Of a stretch of DNA of 64,000 nucleotides, positions 1 through 10,900 are shown piece by piece. The notes below the pieces were generated by a model that was not told the DNA's origin, made no database searches, and saw nothing but the letters and a program-made list of their open reading frames with translations. Positions within the stretch are counted from its first letter, which is position 1. Every line of letters begins with the position of its first letter. Source of the DNA: Symbiodinium microadriaticum (Eukaryota > Sar > Dinophyceae > Suessiales > Symbiodiniaceae); contig LSRX01000800.1 in assembly GCA_001939145.1 (NCBI GenBank), forward strand, positions 253,020-317,019, read 5' to 3'. Position numbers and translations under genes: made by a program.

Positions 1-143
1 TTTTTTTTTGGCTGTCGTGGCGGGGCCGCGTTTTATTTTTTGCTGTCGTTGCGGGAACCGGGGCTCACTCACTCACTGGCTTCCTGGGTCCGCGCAACGA
101 CAACAAAAACCAACATAAAGCAACTACAGCAAAAAAAAAAAAA
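1..143. repeat. nested imperfect inverted repeat, T-rich to A-rich
   Basis: The left half is T-rich with GCTGTCGTTGCGGG around 41-54. The right half is A-rich with the near complement CGCGCAACGACAACAAAAA around 91-109. An outer pair, the T-run with GGCTGTCGTGG at 1-20 against a GCAACTACAGC-A-run at 119-143, also pairs. The whole could fold into a hairpin about 140 bases long. It may be a MITE-like element or a remnant of a retroposed sequence. The left end is cut by the window edge. Confidence 0.5.
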
Positions 144-208
144 CACGGGTTCCTCTCTAGAGTCTCTAGAGTGGCAAGGCTAATGGCTTGGCTTGGTTGC
201 GCCTGGGA

Positions 209-1536
209 CTATGAGTAATTCATCCATGCGGTGTGCATTGATCGGCTCAATGTCTTTGAGGAACGAACTTGATTACTACGCCATCCTTCTGGCCGGCTAG
301 TAAGGTGATCCACCAGCTGACTGGCTCGAACAAGCTTCATCATTCTCAATCTCGATGCGATGCGCTCTCCGGCCAGTAAAACAGGTACCAGTAGCATTCA
401 GCAAAGCCCCTTATCTTGCAGATCCCCCCGAACCCTCCGAGAATCATTGTATTTCGGCATCGAGGGAGCGTGCATCAGGTGATCGCGATCGTTCTCATCG
501 CCTAACTGACTAATGATTAGTCACTTATCATTGAGGCCTGCGCGCGGTGGCAAACGTTCTTGGATACCAGAACTTTTCTGCTAATGGCTTCGCTGGCCAG
601 AGCTGCATGTGCTGCAGGCCGGTTGCCTGAGCATTCATGTCAGACAGCTCTGGCTTATGTCATGACAAATGCAAGGAGTGCTGCGCCACCCACATCATGC
701 CTGGCGACCATTGAAGTTCCAAGTTTCACATGTCGTTCTCCCTGCAAACTTCCTGACTGAAATGGGCCGGCTTAACTTGGCAGTCGTAAGACTCGCAGCC
801 AGGACACTCCATCTGCAAGTGCTTCGGCACCACACCATCGCCAGCAAAGCCTCCCTGTGCCACCCATCTGCCCAGGCTGAAGCCACCGATCTCCAAAGCT
901 GCGCCCAAGTTGTGCAAGGGGCCTGGGATAAGAAACTCTTGCTGTAGCACCACCCAAGAGCGGAAGCGCCACTAAACCAAAGGCCTCCTGTGAGGAGCGT
1001 CGTGCTTGCATCACAGCACTCCAGCAACACTTGCGTGGCCGTCTCGATGCGAGCACCTTCCAAGCAAATGACGGAGGGCCACGTGAGGCCGTGACGTTTG
1101 TTGTTTCGAGCGTGTGTCGGAAGGGCCTGCCTTGCAACAACTTCTCAGGGACGCGACCAAAGCTGTCGTAAAACTTGCCACGCATACACTTCTTGTCCGC
1201 GTTCTTGGGCCATTCTTGTGCTCCTACTCGCACACCTGGCAGCTGTAGTTCCTGCAGAACCCAGAGAACCAAGGCGACTTGCTCTGCTGCACCTCAGCCG
1301 CTGCAGGAACAGAGAGATGCCCCTCCCTCGGAGTCACGATCGAGGCCCCCGGCCGGGAGTGATGGTCACCTGAAAAAGCCGAGCGAATCGCAGTCGCGGC
1401 GGCGGGACTGGCGCGAGGCTCTGAGAGACTCTGAGCCCCAAGCCGCACGCAGGCGGACTCTCGGATTTGCCGCCAGCAGCAGCAAAGTGAGGACATCGTC
1501 AGGATCGCCGGTTTCCATGTCGAAGACCACCTGCAC
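209..1536 (-). CDS. nucleoside hydrolase-like protein (IUNH family), multi-exon
   Basis: The family hydrolyses the N-glycosidic bond of nucleosides for purine and pyrimidine salvage. Blocks appear in order on the minus strand: 1536 to about 1440 with VVFDMETGDPDDVLTLLLL, an Asp-rich N-terminal motif equivalent to the DTDxGxDD calcium and ribose site; about 1290 to 1150 with EQVALVLWVLQEL and ADKKCMRGKFYDSFGRV; about 1063 to 985 with VLLECCDASTTLLTGG; 922 to about 800 with PLHNLGAAL and LGRWVAQGGFAGDGVVP; about 735 to 709 with WNFNG; and about 635 to 545 with PAAHAALASEAISRKVLVSK. A possible last exon is 397-209. The order matches the plant and protist branch of the family. The 923-984 intron joins TTLLTGG to PLHNLG exactly. 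The DMETGDPDD motif differs from the classic DTDPGxDD, so the substrate cannot be predicted. The first exon upstream of 1536 was not identified. Confidence 0.78.
923..984 (-). other. GC-AG intron (62 bp) in the nucleoside hydrolase gene
   Basis: The donor reads GGAG|GC and the acceptor CCAG|GC on the minus strand. Removing it joins TTLLTGG with PLHNLGAAL in frame (phase 1). AGGCC occurs at both ends of the intron as a direct repeat. Confidence 0.8.
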
Positions 1537-1539
1537 CTG

Positions 1540-2380
1540 TAAACTACAGAAGCCCGCTCGAAGCTGCTCGTCATCACGCGGACGACCTTTCCCCGAGGCA
1601 ATCAGGGACTTCTTCGGCCTCTGCCTCCGCTGACGTCGGGTCTACTGCGACATCCTGGCCTCTGCCTCGTCAGAGAAAACGAATTTGGAAACCGTTCTGC
1701 TCCAGAGTGCCGGGTCAGACGCCTGCTGGCGCCGGAGGTGCGGAGGGCGCAGCGGCGTAACCCTGCAGGCATGGCGTTTTAAATAGCAGAAGGAACACGA
1801 GACACACACAACCACTACAACCGCTGTGACGTGGCTTAGCCGCTAAGGCTTTGCCGTGAGACCTCGGGTTCTCGATCTCGTCGCCAGCGCCTCCGAGGAC
1901 CTGGCGGTGCTGAAGCAGAAAATCTCAGCCGAAATCTCCCGGAACTTCCGTGGCCTTTTTTCACCCTTTTCGCCCCCCGGACAGCCTTCAACTGTCCCAC
2001 TTGGGCCAGGCTGTGGCTCCATGTCCATGAAAGCGATGGAAGGGCCAGGAAACACTACGATTGCAGCGACTCGTGCAGAAACGGCTGCACATGGCGGGTG
2101 AAAGGGCTCTGCGAGCCGGTCCAGTGAGCAGCGTGCAGCGGTCAAAAGCACTTCCTGAGCTTCCGCAGCCTCCTCCTCTTCTATCCTGGCAGAGCCGAAG
2201 AATGCCGCCGAAACATCACAAGACCTGAACTGTAGCCTCTACCTACCTAGGCAATAATTCAGAGGCCTTGCTTCTTCTTGCTTGGCTCGGCCAGCATTGA
2301 CCTCAGCGTACATCGGGCAGCTTCTGTTGGGCTTTGCCACGGGCGGCTTCTGTTAGGGCTTTGCCACGGATTCCTGGAGT
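1540..2380. other. no gene recognised
   Basis: Short open frames exist on both strands, for example a plus frame at 1856-2101 and its antisense frame at 1843-2151. Neither shows a recognisable motif and neither is clearly better than the other. The 5' end of the nucleoside hydrolase gene should lie here. Confidence 0.4.
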
Positions 2381-3755
2381 CAAGGTCGCGACTTTCGCCC
2401 AGCTTTCTCGCAGAATCTTGAGGCGGTCTGCAAACTCATTTCTGACATAAATGCATGCCTCAGCAATTCAGAGAAGCCAACAGGCTCTACAGCTTCAGCA
2501 ATTGCCGACCTTGCTGCCAAGAAGCCCCTCCTATCCATCCAAAGAGAATCATATATCCTGTCCTGACCTTGGAACAACTCAAACAACTCAAAACGGTTCT
2601 GTCATATTTTGTTGCCGTGATGGTCACCTCTGGGGTAAAGTTCTCGCCCAACTCCGCTGCCAAACAATCCACGATGGCCTAAGCAATTGGTTTCCGTTAG
2701 CGAGGCCAAGAACTCTTGCTGTGTTCAGGCTTGGGCGTCACGAAAGATCATTGCCCGTGGGATTGTAACCTTCGCGGAGGCCAGAAGGCCAGAAGAGAGT
2801 CAAGAGCGAAGCTTCAGCCAAGCCGAGGCCTCGAAGTTGAGATGACCTGGCCGCACATGGAGACGAACCATTCCTTCTGTCACCTGTAACCTGCGACCTT
2901 CTGCTCTCTTGGGCCCCGAGCGAAAAGCGAGTGACTCCCCCATCTGCTTCAGCTCTTTTGGCTTCAGCAGGTGCTCCACCTATGGGATGAATACACGGAA
3001 GTAACGCAAAGCGTTAAGTTCCGGAAGATGTGGTTCTGTAAGGAAGCAGCGACGGTCTGCAGCTCATCGATGAGGCGGATGGATTGGATGACCTTCCGAG
3101 GCAGATCCAGTCTGAACCGCAAGCCTTCCTTCGTGCACCACCGGTGGCCGGACTGGCCTTGGGGGTCTTGAAAAGAACTTGGAGCGAGGGGACACTGTCA
3201 AAGATTACGCCATACCTCAGTAAAGCCATGCATGCTACGCCCCACAGAAACAGGACAAGCACTTGACTTTGAACCAGAAAACTGACACAAGACTGCCGGC
3301 AAGGCACAGCGATGATGCAGCTGAATCTCGGGAATCAAAGCAAGCGATGAAGGCATGCCAGGCCTGCGAGGAATAAAACAACAGGTGCAAGGCACCTCAG
3401 GCCCCGGGGCGTTTGAGACCCTTCAGACATCATCACAAATCTGTCTTCTTCCGCCTTAAGCATGGCTGCCGCGGTCTCCTTTGGCATACGCAGCTCTTCG
3501 AACGTTGCTGCGTTGATCCTTACCAAGCGCATGGGCCACCCGAACAGCCCTGCAAGCTATGTGGGGAGTTGCAACAAAGGCGGCAACAGGCCCTGCTGCG
3601 CGTACAGCCGAGGCACTCCTCTGCGATATCTTCCTGGCACTGGACAAGGCAACCATAGGCAACCAAGCCAACGGCCCACTGCAAACCCCTCTTGATGGTG
3701 CAAGGCTAGCGACATTAGCAAAGGCAAAGGTCTCAGGAACGCTCCTTAGCTGCAT
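2380..3755 (-). CDS. unrecognised protein, at least three likely exons
   Basis: Three minus-strand blocks look protein-like. Around 3530-3335, VRINAATFEELRMPKETAAA continues into an acidic stretch and then a hydrophobic LAPVVLFLAGLACL. Around 3130-2990, RFRLDLPRKVIQSIRLIDEL is an amphipathic helix-like segment. Around 2586-2395, DRIYDSLWMDRRGFLAARSA continues to about residue 60. They share strand and spacing with the neighbouring intron-rich genes and are probably exons of one gene. I recognise no family. The hydrophobic end of the first block could be an intron read-through. The join order is inferred only from position. Confidence 0.4.
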
Positions 3756-4256
3756 GAGAGCTCTCCAAGATGCGAATCTCTGCAGAACTGTCTTTCTGCT
3801 CCAAGCTTCGAGGCATCGCTTCTTGAACTTGGACTGTGGTCACCATCGTCATGCGCTGGCATCAAGGGATTTCCTCAGCTCTCCAACGGAAGGAGCAGCT
3901 TACGGAGATGAGGCGAGGGGCTTTTCGGCACACCCACAGAGCCGAGGCGCAGCTTTGTTGCTGCAGGACATGTACACGCCACTGAGCATGAGCATGCCCA
4001 ATCACGAATTCGTTGGGCCCAGTGGCTGCGATGTCATCATGCACACCATCTGCTTTGTGGCTACGCATATGCCATCACGATGGGAGCGCTCCAAGACCTC
4101 GAGGCTCCGGCACCTGTCCTGCCTGTACGGAAGACAAATTGCGCCTTCATAGGCTGCCGCATCCCTTCAGGCACCCAAGTAGCTTCGGAATGCAACAGCC
4201 CCACGCCTGAGAGGAGGAAGTGACCCGGAGTCTCCTCTTCAGGAAGAAAGGTGAGT
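3756..4256. other. no gene recognised
   Basis: Overlapping frames occur on both strands, the longest a plus frame through 4152. None has a recognisable motif. It may hold introns or an intergenic spacer. Confidence 0.35.
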
Positions 4257-6045
4257 TCATGGGAAGGGCCACAGTTTCACCGAGACGCTGCGAAACTCCT
4301 TGAGCCTGTTTCCCAGCCGGCCTAAACTGGATTCTAAAGAATTCTCAGGCGATAGTGATTTCACTACGTTGAGTCGCAAGCGACATCTTCCTTGGCGCTG
4401 CCGGATGATGAGAAGAAGCCGCGCTAGGGTGTGGCCTGAGGCTATAGATCTGTGCCGCGCAGCCGCCCCTTGGTACTCCCGTTCAGTGAGCTTCGGTGCA
4501 CTTGGCTTCAAGCTGACCGGGTGGAGCTGCCTGAGGTAGGTCTTCCATGGATTTCGCCTTTGCCTCCCGCGAGTTGATGCAAATGTGGGTGTTCGCAAGT
4601 AGCAGACCGAGAGACTGTTGCACAACTACCTGAATCTCAGGGCTCTGGCATCCGTGATACGTCCAGTCGTGAATTGGTGAAACGACGCTTGGGCGGGCCA
4701 CGAGCATCTCAGAAGAGCATATTGCACACGAGACGATCGCTGGCCTTAGAGACTCAACCTGCTCAGGTCTGCCACAAGGCAGGAACGAAGCCCTCGATAA
4801 GGCTTCGGCTAATGTGATGCATGCTGAGATCAACTACATTTTGAGTCTCCTGGCTCTCACGGTCAAGTTGAGAGACGTTGTGGAGGCAGCTGTTGTCAGC
4901 TTCGGGAAATTCTCCGGTTGCGGGTTCGCAGGAAAATAATAGCTCTGGTTCTTCAGCGCACTGCGATTGAAGCACCACAGCAACGCTTCTCTGAGCATGG
5001 AGGAGGACAAGGGATGGAAGACGACAAAGCTGCAGCTCTTCTTGACGAGGTCAGGCAACTCATGCTCTTTGGAGAGAACAATTATCGGAACTCCGCCGTA
5101 ATGCGCATCAGCTCGGACTGTCTTGACAAGTCCTTCTGCTTCAAGTTCCGACTTGCCCAGATCTACAATCAGTGCATGGAATCTTTCCTTGCCATCGTGC
5201 AGCCTCTTCCAGAAATCGTTGGACGAGCGAGCAAAACATATTGACATCTCCCTGGCAGCACAGATGAGGGATCGCATGATCCCCTTTCGAACGTCTGCCT
5301 TGTCAGTGAATATGAGTACAGATCTCCCCGTAACTGCTTTTTCAAAGGCCTTCATCAAACGCTGCGCCTGCTTGTTCCTCCCCCCCTTGGATTCTGCAGC
5401 TGAAGGCGCGTCTGCTCCATCTAGCTTACTGATGTCCGCAAACTCTGTCCCCATGGCGTCCACGGAGCTCTTCAGCTCTACTGTGGTCGACATTTCAGGG
5501 AGCTCTTCAGCTAGGCCCAGCTTCGGCAGGTTCGGAACAGATGAAGTCTTTGTCACTGCAGGCGCAGCATCGTCCATTTTGACTTCCGTCTGAAAGAACA
5601 CACCACTGCTGGTTGCCGGCAAGGAAGCGGAGTGCGAGATAGCAGGTGGACCTCTGACTTCAGGCAAGACTTCGCCGTACCTTGCATTTCCTGGAACCGT
5701 GTGACCAACCGGATTGCTGGGTGGCCTCCAGCGAGAACTGCCTCGCTTTAAGCGTCTCAATCCAGACCTGTGCTCCTTCAGAGCCGCTGGATCTGCGTAG
5801 ATTCTGCGCACCGTTTCCACACCAGGACCGCAGGTGGTGGGAGCACTGCCCCCCAGTCCCTCCAGCACGCACAAAGCGCTAGGATTCCTGAGCTCAAGGC
5901 TGCCCTGCGATTCCCCGAAAACACACACACACACACACATGCAGCTAAGCCTCTTGTCGTTTGGTGGCCGCCGCCGATGATCTAGAACCAGAGGCAACCA
6001 GTCATCTAAATCCTGCACAGAACAGTGCAGCGATTGTCCCGTCAC
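4257..6045 (-). CDS. response-regulator receiver-like (REC) protein with degenerate site
   Basis: A long minus-strand frame of about 403 residues (6045-4834) carries a receiver-like fold at about residues 242-360: SVLIFTDKADVR as the first strand and acidic pocket, HALIVDLGKSE with the likely phospho-acceptor Asp near residue 295, PIIVLSKE with the conserved Ser/Thr position near 325, and FVVFHPLS where receivers normally carry a Lys (here His near 344). Loss of that Lys suggests weak or absent phosphotransfer. The N-terminal 240 residues are low complexity, and a CVCVCV stretch near residue 36 comes from a (GT)n microsatellite, so that part may be intronic. Two further open blocks, 4833-4483 and 4625-4257, follow on the same strand and may be downstream exons. 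I saw no linked histidine kinase domain. The fold call rests on the motif pattern and predicted strand order. Confidence 0.55.
5921..5940. repeat. (AC)n microsatellite
   Basis: About ten AC units. They lie inside the open frame of the receiver-like gene, where they read as Cys-Val repeats on the minus strand. This argues that this part of the frame is intron or untranslated. Confidence 0.9.
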
Positions 6046-6051
6046 AGCCGT

Positions 6052-6616
6052 TCAGAATTTGACATCCCTCAGCTCCTCCAGCTCAATGACGGGTGGGGCT
6101 CCGCTACTTGGCGGAAGGCGAACCTCCTGGCGCTCTGCTGGTTCCTGCTCCCGTCGTTCGCGACGCTTCTGAAGCTTGGCCAGCCTTAGGGAGCGAAGAA
6201 AGGCCCTGTCTTTACTAAACGCGCGCGCAGAGACAGTAGCTCAGGTGAGGAACTGCTTCACCGCCGCCTTGCTCGCCCCCGCTGGAAGTACCATGACATT
6301 TATCGCAAGGGAAGGCCGTCAGAGCGCTTGAGCCACCTTTCTGAATCACGAGAAGTGCTTGGGCCGGCCCAAGAAGCATGCGCATCACGACGGAGCACTT
6401 CTCCCTGCTGCTCGTGCCTCCGAACCTGAGGCCTTCAGAAGTTCCCGACGCACCTGAGCCCGTTACAGCGAGTGCTGCAGTCACTGGCTCATGCGATAGA
6501 TGGGACACCGTTGAGGATGCATTTTGGGAGCACGCTTTGCAAGTTGCATGTCCTTCAGTTGTGGAAAATACAGGGCACATGCCACTGATGCCGCTTGCAT
6601 GCAGTGTGTGGCCCAA
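6052..6616 (-). CDS. C-terminal exons of an unrecognised protein
   Basis: The clearest part is the end: from about 6215 the frame reads AFLRSLRLAKLQKRRERREQ, then a Pro/Glu stretch, then VIELEELRDVKF and a TGA stop at 6054-6052. It is a charged, probably coiled-coil tail. The next upstream open block (6616-6215) has GLRFGGTSSREKCSVVMRML and may be the preceding exon in another frame. The stop is just upstream of the receiver-like gene, so this would be the neighbour ahead of it in the same orientation. No family is recognised. Confidence 0.45.
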
Positions 6617-7291
6617 GGCTTCTCAGAAGCGATGGTTGAGCATACTTAGGGATCTTGGGGTGTTAGGCAGCCCTGGACCTGGACTGCAAAGGTGCATCTT
6701 CAGCACCTTTCAGCAGTCTTCAGCTACGCTGCATGCCGATCATGACGACCTTTCTGCGCGGATGCCTTAAACAGCCGGTGCTCGTCAAAAGATGCGATGG
6801 AGCTCTGCAGAGAGCTCCTCTATACTAGTCCGGATCCTCGATCAGATCGCCTGGGACTTCCAAGCAAGCGCAGCACGCCCTCACACGACTCACCTGCTGT
6901 CCAGAACCATTTCCAGCCACGCGACGGATATCAAGACCAGACTCTAAATAGTACCTGAAGCTCAAAGGTTTTCTGCCAACAACCGATGCAAGGCAACTGA
7001 GAATGCTTGACCGAGAAGGTTCAGAGCAATCTTGACCTAGACTAACAGCACCGGTCGTACCACCATCACCTCTGCATGCTGCCCTCAGCATAAACTAGGC
7101 TAACTGCTAACTTTCCACAATAGAAGCCTTTCAGTGGCTGGAGCAATTCCAAGTTCTGCCAAAACGCCCGCCATTCTCAATGGTCTTCTCGTTCTCAGGC
7201 AGCGCTGCCTAGCTCAAGGCATGACAAAAGATCCCTTTTTTCTGATCCTTCGTGGATGAAACAGAGGTGTGTCTATGAAGTCAGAAAGAAA
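6617..7291. other. no gene recognised
   Basis: Only short frames without motifs occur on either strand. No repeat or RNA gene was noticed. Confidence 0.4.
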
Positions 7292-7576
7292 TTAGGGGCC
7301 CTGAACTCCCCTTCTTTGTAATCGTAGGTGCATGCTCACCTGACGGAGCATCGTCTCACCACCATGTTCCACAGGTTGTTGCAACTCTGTCTGTGTCGTA
7401 AGTTGCTCCCAACAAGCGAAACCGAGTTCCAGACAATGTTGCAATTCCCCTTTAGCTGGCGCCACCAACTCCCCCATCATAACAATAGCTTGTGAATTTC
7501 GCAGAACGACCTTCCTAGCATTGGCCATGCTTGGGGTCCACATGTCGCCCGAAATACATCTTGGAGGCGATTTCAA
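7292..7576 (-). CDS. possible single exon, unrecognised
   Basis: This minus frame reads MANARKVVLRNSQAIVMMGE and then an amphipathic stretch with several Glu and Gln, ending in the RQVSMHL region. Its composition is protein-like, and it lies downstream of the HSP70 C-terminus in the same orientation. It could be the first exon of the gene ending at 6052. There is no homology support. Confidence 0.3.
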   Translation of the reverse strand: MKSPPRCISGDMWTPSMANARKVVLRNSQAIVMMGELVAPAKGELQHCLELGFACWEQLTTQTELQQPVEHGGETMLRQVSMHLRLQRRGVQGP

Positions 7577-7924
7577 GGCTCAGCCGGACGTGCCCGCAAC
7601 ACAGCCAGGTTATTCAAGCGAGGTGGGTGTCAGGTTTGGGGCAAGGGCTCCGCCCTTTTACAGAAAAGGTGCCCACGAGACCACGCACGGAAATGGACAG
7701 AACCACCCCAGCCCCAAGCCATCTCCACCGCAACTCAATGCGAAGAAGGACTTTCGGCTCAGCATCATCAGGCTGCAGAAGCATGCCTCTACACTTGAGT
7801 CGATGTGTTGAGCTGATATTCAAGCTGGACCAAATGCATCACCCACACGTCTCTGGGAGATGCGTCTGGCAGAGCAATGCCTGCTGTTCCCAGAAGTCGC
7901 TCTCCGTCCTTCGCACCAATTAGA

Positions 7925-10900
7925 GAAGAGCAGAAGCACACAACGAGAATGTGGCCGGTGTCCTGTTGATTTTCAACATGATGGTATTCATGGCGGCTTC
8001 AAGCTCCTGTAAGATGGCGCGTCTAGCAAAATATGCAAAATCCAAGTTCCATGAGACGCACGAAGTGCAACCCTGCCGGCCCGCTGTTTGGCTTCGAACT
8101 CTTCCTTCGTAGCCTGACACTGACGAAGCATGGCAGCAGCAGCAAGCCGAGAGACTTCAAGCATCGTTGCTGAAGCCAGCCTTCATCGAGAATTCGTCTA
8201 GCCAGATATCGACCTCTTGTCATTAGCAAAGCACTGCGCTTGCACACAGGCCAGTCTTGAGATGGTGCGCTACAGTGCTACATTGTGCTGCTCGCCGAGC
8301 ATTCAACCACTTTCAAAGACATCGGACATCTTGGGACTGCCAGCAACTCGCAGGGTCATCCAGCCTCCTCCATCTTTTTCTCAAGGCGTTCTTTGTCTCG
8401 TCGCAGGATCTTCTCCTGTTTTCGGCCGCGGTCCCAACGGCTGGGCTTGGTCTTGGCGCTGACTTGCGACGTAGAGGGGGACTGAGAAGCTGGCGGCATC
8501 TATGTCTTCCATGGCCTTCCTCGTCCGCCGCATGTACACGGTCAGGGACTCACAGGGGTTCTTGCCGGCACACGCAAACGCACGAACGATGGAATGCCGG
8601 CTTTTGTACTCTCTCGGCTTTCGAGGTTTGGCGCGCTGTGTAGTCCCGAAGTCACAGGCCTCTCTGGCCATGATCTCGCCTCTTGCCAAATCGTCTTCAT
8701 CCTGTCATTCCATGCATCTAACTCAGCCGCAGATGCTGCTCAACTAAGCTGTGCCTTGTGCTGTTCTGCATCCTGAAGCATGCGCTCGATCTCGCGCTGA
8801 GACAGACGACCTTTGCTCAAGGGTCCATTCATCCTGTCAACCTGCTCCGGGCAGCACTTCCAGCCCACCTTTCTCATTGGTGATCTGGATCTCTCCCTTC
8901 CGATGCGTCTTCATGTCCTGCGCGTGCAAAGCATTGACAAAAATGAGGCTGCTCAAGGGCATGAATCCGATGGCCTCTGCAGTCACTTCCAAGATTCCGT
9001 TCGAGTCGACGTTGAAGGTAACCTGAGCATCTTGAGCCCTGCAGCCTGGTAGGGCAGCCTGCGCCCGTCGGTGGAGTCTGCCTTGATCTTCGGCACGCCC
9101 CTCAAAGTCTTTGGGAGGCCGGTGAGAACGAACTTGCCAAGGTAGTTGTTGTCCTCGGCAGCTCAACCCAAAGCAGCAAAGGTTGAACAGATTTGCCTTT
9201 GTCTGCCCAGCTGCTTTGACCATGGCTCGCTCGCCCTCGTAGACCTCCACGTGCAGAGGCTAGGGCACGGACAGGGCCTTTTCAGCCTCCCGACCTTGAT
9301 CTCCACGTGATCCTGATAATCCTCTGCGGTGGTGAAGTCCTGACACTTCACTTCACCCGATTCTCCCCAAAAAAAGCCTCTGATGAAGCGAAGCTGGGCC
9401 TGGCTCTTGTTGGTCGGGATCGTGCTGTTTCGCTCGATGAGTTTTTGCATCATGCCACCCGCCATCTCGATGCCTGGCCAGAAAATCGATCCCCACATGG
9501 ACAAAGCAATGCCCGATTCCAGGCCGCCTAAGGACAAAGGTGCCACGTCGAGGAGCAGCATGTTCTCGACCTCCTCTGTTCCTGAACTTCCCGAAATCGA
9601 AGGCATCTACGAATCTAGCGGTTGATCGGTTCATGCAAACTGCCAAAGGATTACATGATCCCCGCATGGCATGCTGCTAATGCTGCGGCGAGGCACCGGT
9701 ACCCGAAACAATCGCTGCCTGAACAGCTGCTCCATATGCTACCGCTTCATCCGGGTTGATCTCCTGAGCTTGCGAGAGCCCACTACTCGAAGCTGGCAAG
9801 CTGGCACTGTCGTGCCTTGCAGAGATGCTTGCCGTTGAAGAAGGCACTGATCAACTCTTGAACTTTGGGGATGCCTAAGGACATGGACCAAAGGCAAACA
9901 AAGGCGGCCAAAGTCTCTGGGTGCCGCACGAGTGGAGCCACCTACGAGCACTACGTCGGAGATCTGCGACTTTGGCAGACTGCTGTCTGCCAAGCACCTG
10001 AGCAACTTGTCACTCTAGGCGAGATCAGTCGCTGCTAGCGGCTAGCGTTGTTGCCCAGGGCACTGTGAGACAGGCTCCATTGCCTTCTTGAAGTAATCCA
10101 TGCCTTGTGCACCGATATGTTCTGAGAGGACCCAAGGCCATTTTTTTCCAAAAGATGAGGCCAGCGCAAAGCTCTTCGAATTTTGCACGGGAAAGCCGCA
10201 TACTGAAGTCGACGCCCTCGTGCAGGGAGTCAATCCTCAAGCAGAACTCTTATGCGAAGAAGCCAGAACTCCTCGCTTTCACTGGGCCCTTTGTGTGGGA
10301 TAACGGCTACAAACGGCTACTACATGCTACTATGTGGGATACCAGGTCGTTGCACCGCGAAAGAGGCAGTCGTAGAAAGGTCGGAAAAGATGGCAACAAA
10401 GCCGGGAGCACAGGACGAGGACAAATCAGCTGTTTGGCACAGGGAATCGATTGAAGTTCCACGCTCAAACTCAAACTCTCCGGATCCTGCCAGAGACCGG
10501 CCTCTTCACTTTGCTTGGGCTCTTGGGTTTGCAAAATGCGCATCAACTCGTGTGAGAAGCCCACCACCAAGCCTGACCAACTGGTATGTGCTCATGGTTT
10601 GGCCCAGGTTCAGCACTGTTGCAGTGAGTGCGTGCGAGGAAACCGGCGCAGACTGATTTGGTGCAGGGCGGTCCACTTCAGCATACAAACACTGCGCTGT
10701 GGAATGTAGACTGCCAATGTCATGAACAGCTCGCAACCTAAAACATGTCCTCCACACCAAGAACATGAGGAGAAATTACACACGACCGGAGCCTGGCAGC
10801 TCCACAACTGTTATGCCTTTGGGGTGGTCAAATTATCGAGAGCTGGCCCAATACGCACCTTTCAGGCAAACTCATCTCCGCGAGTTCATGGGTGATGCAA

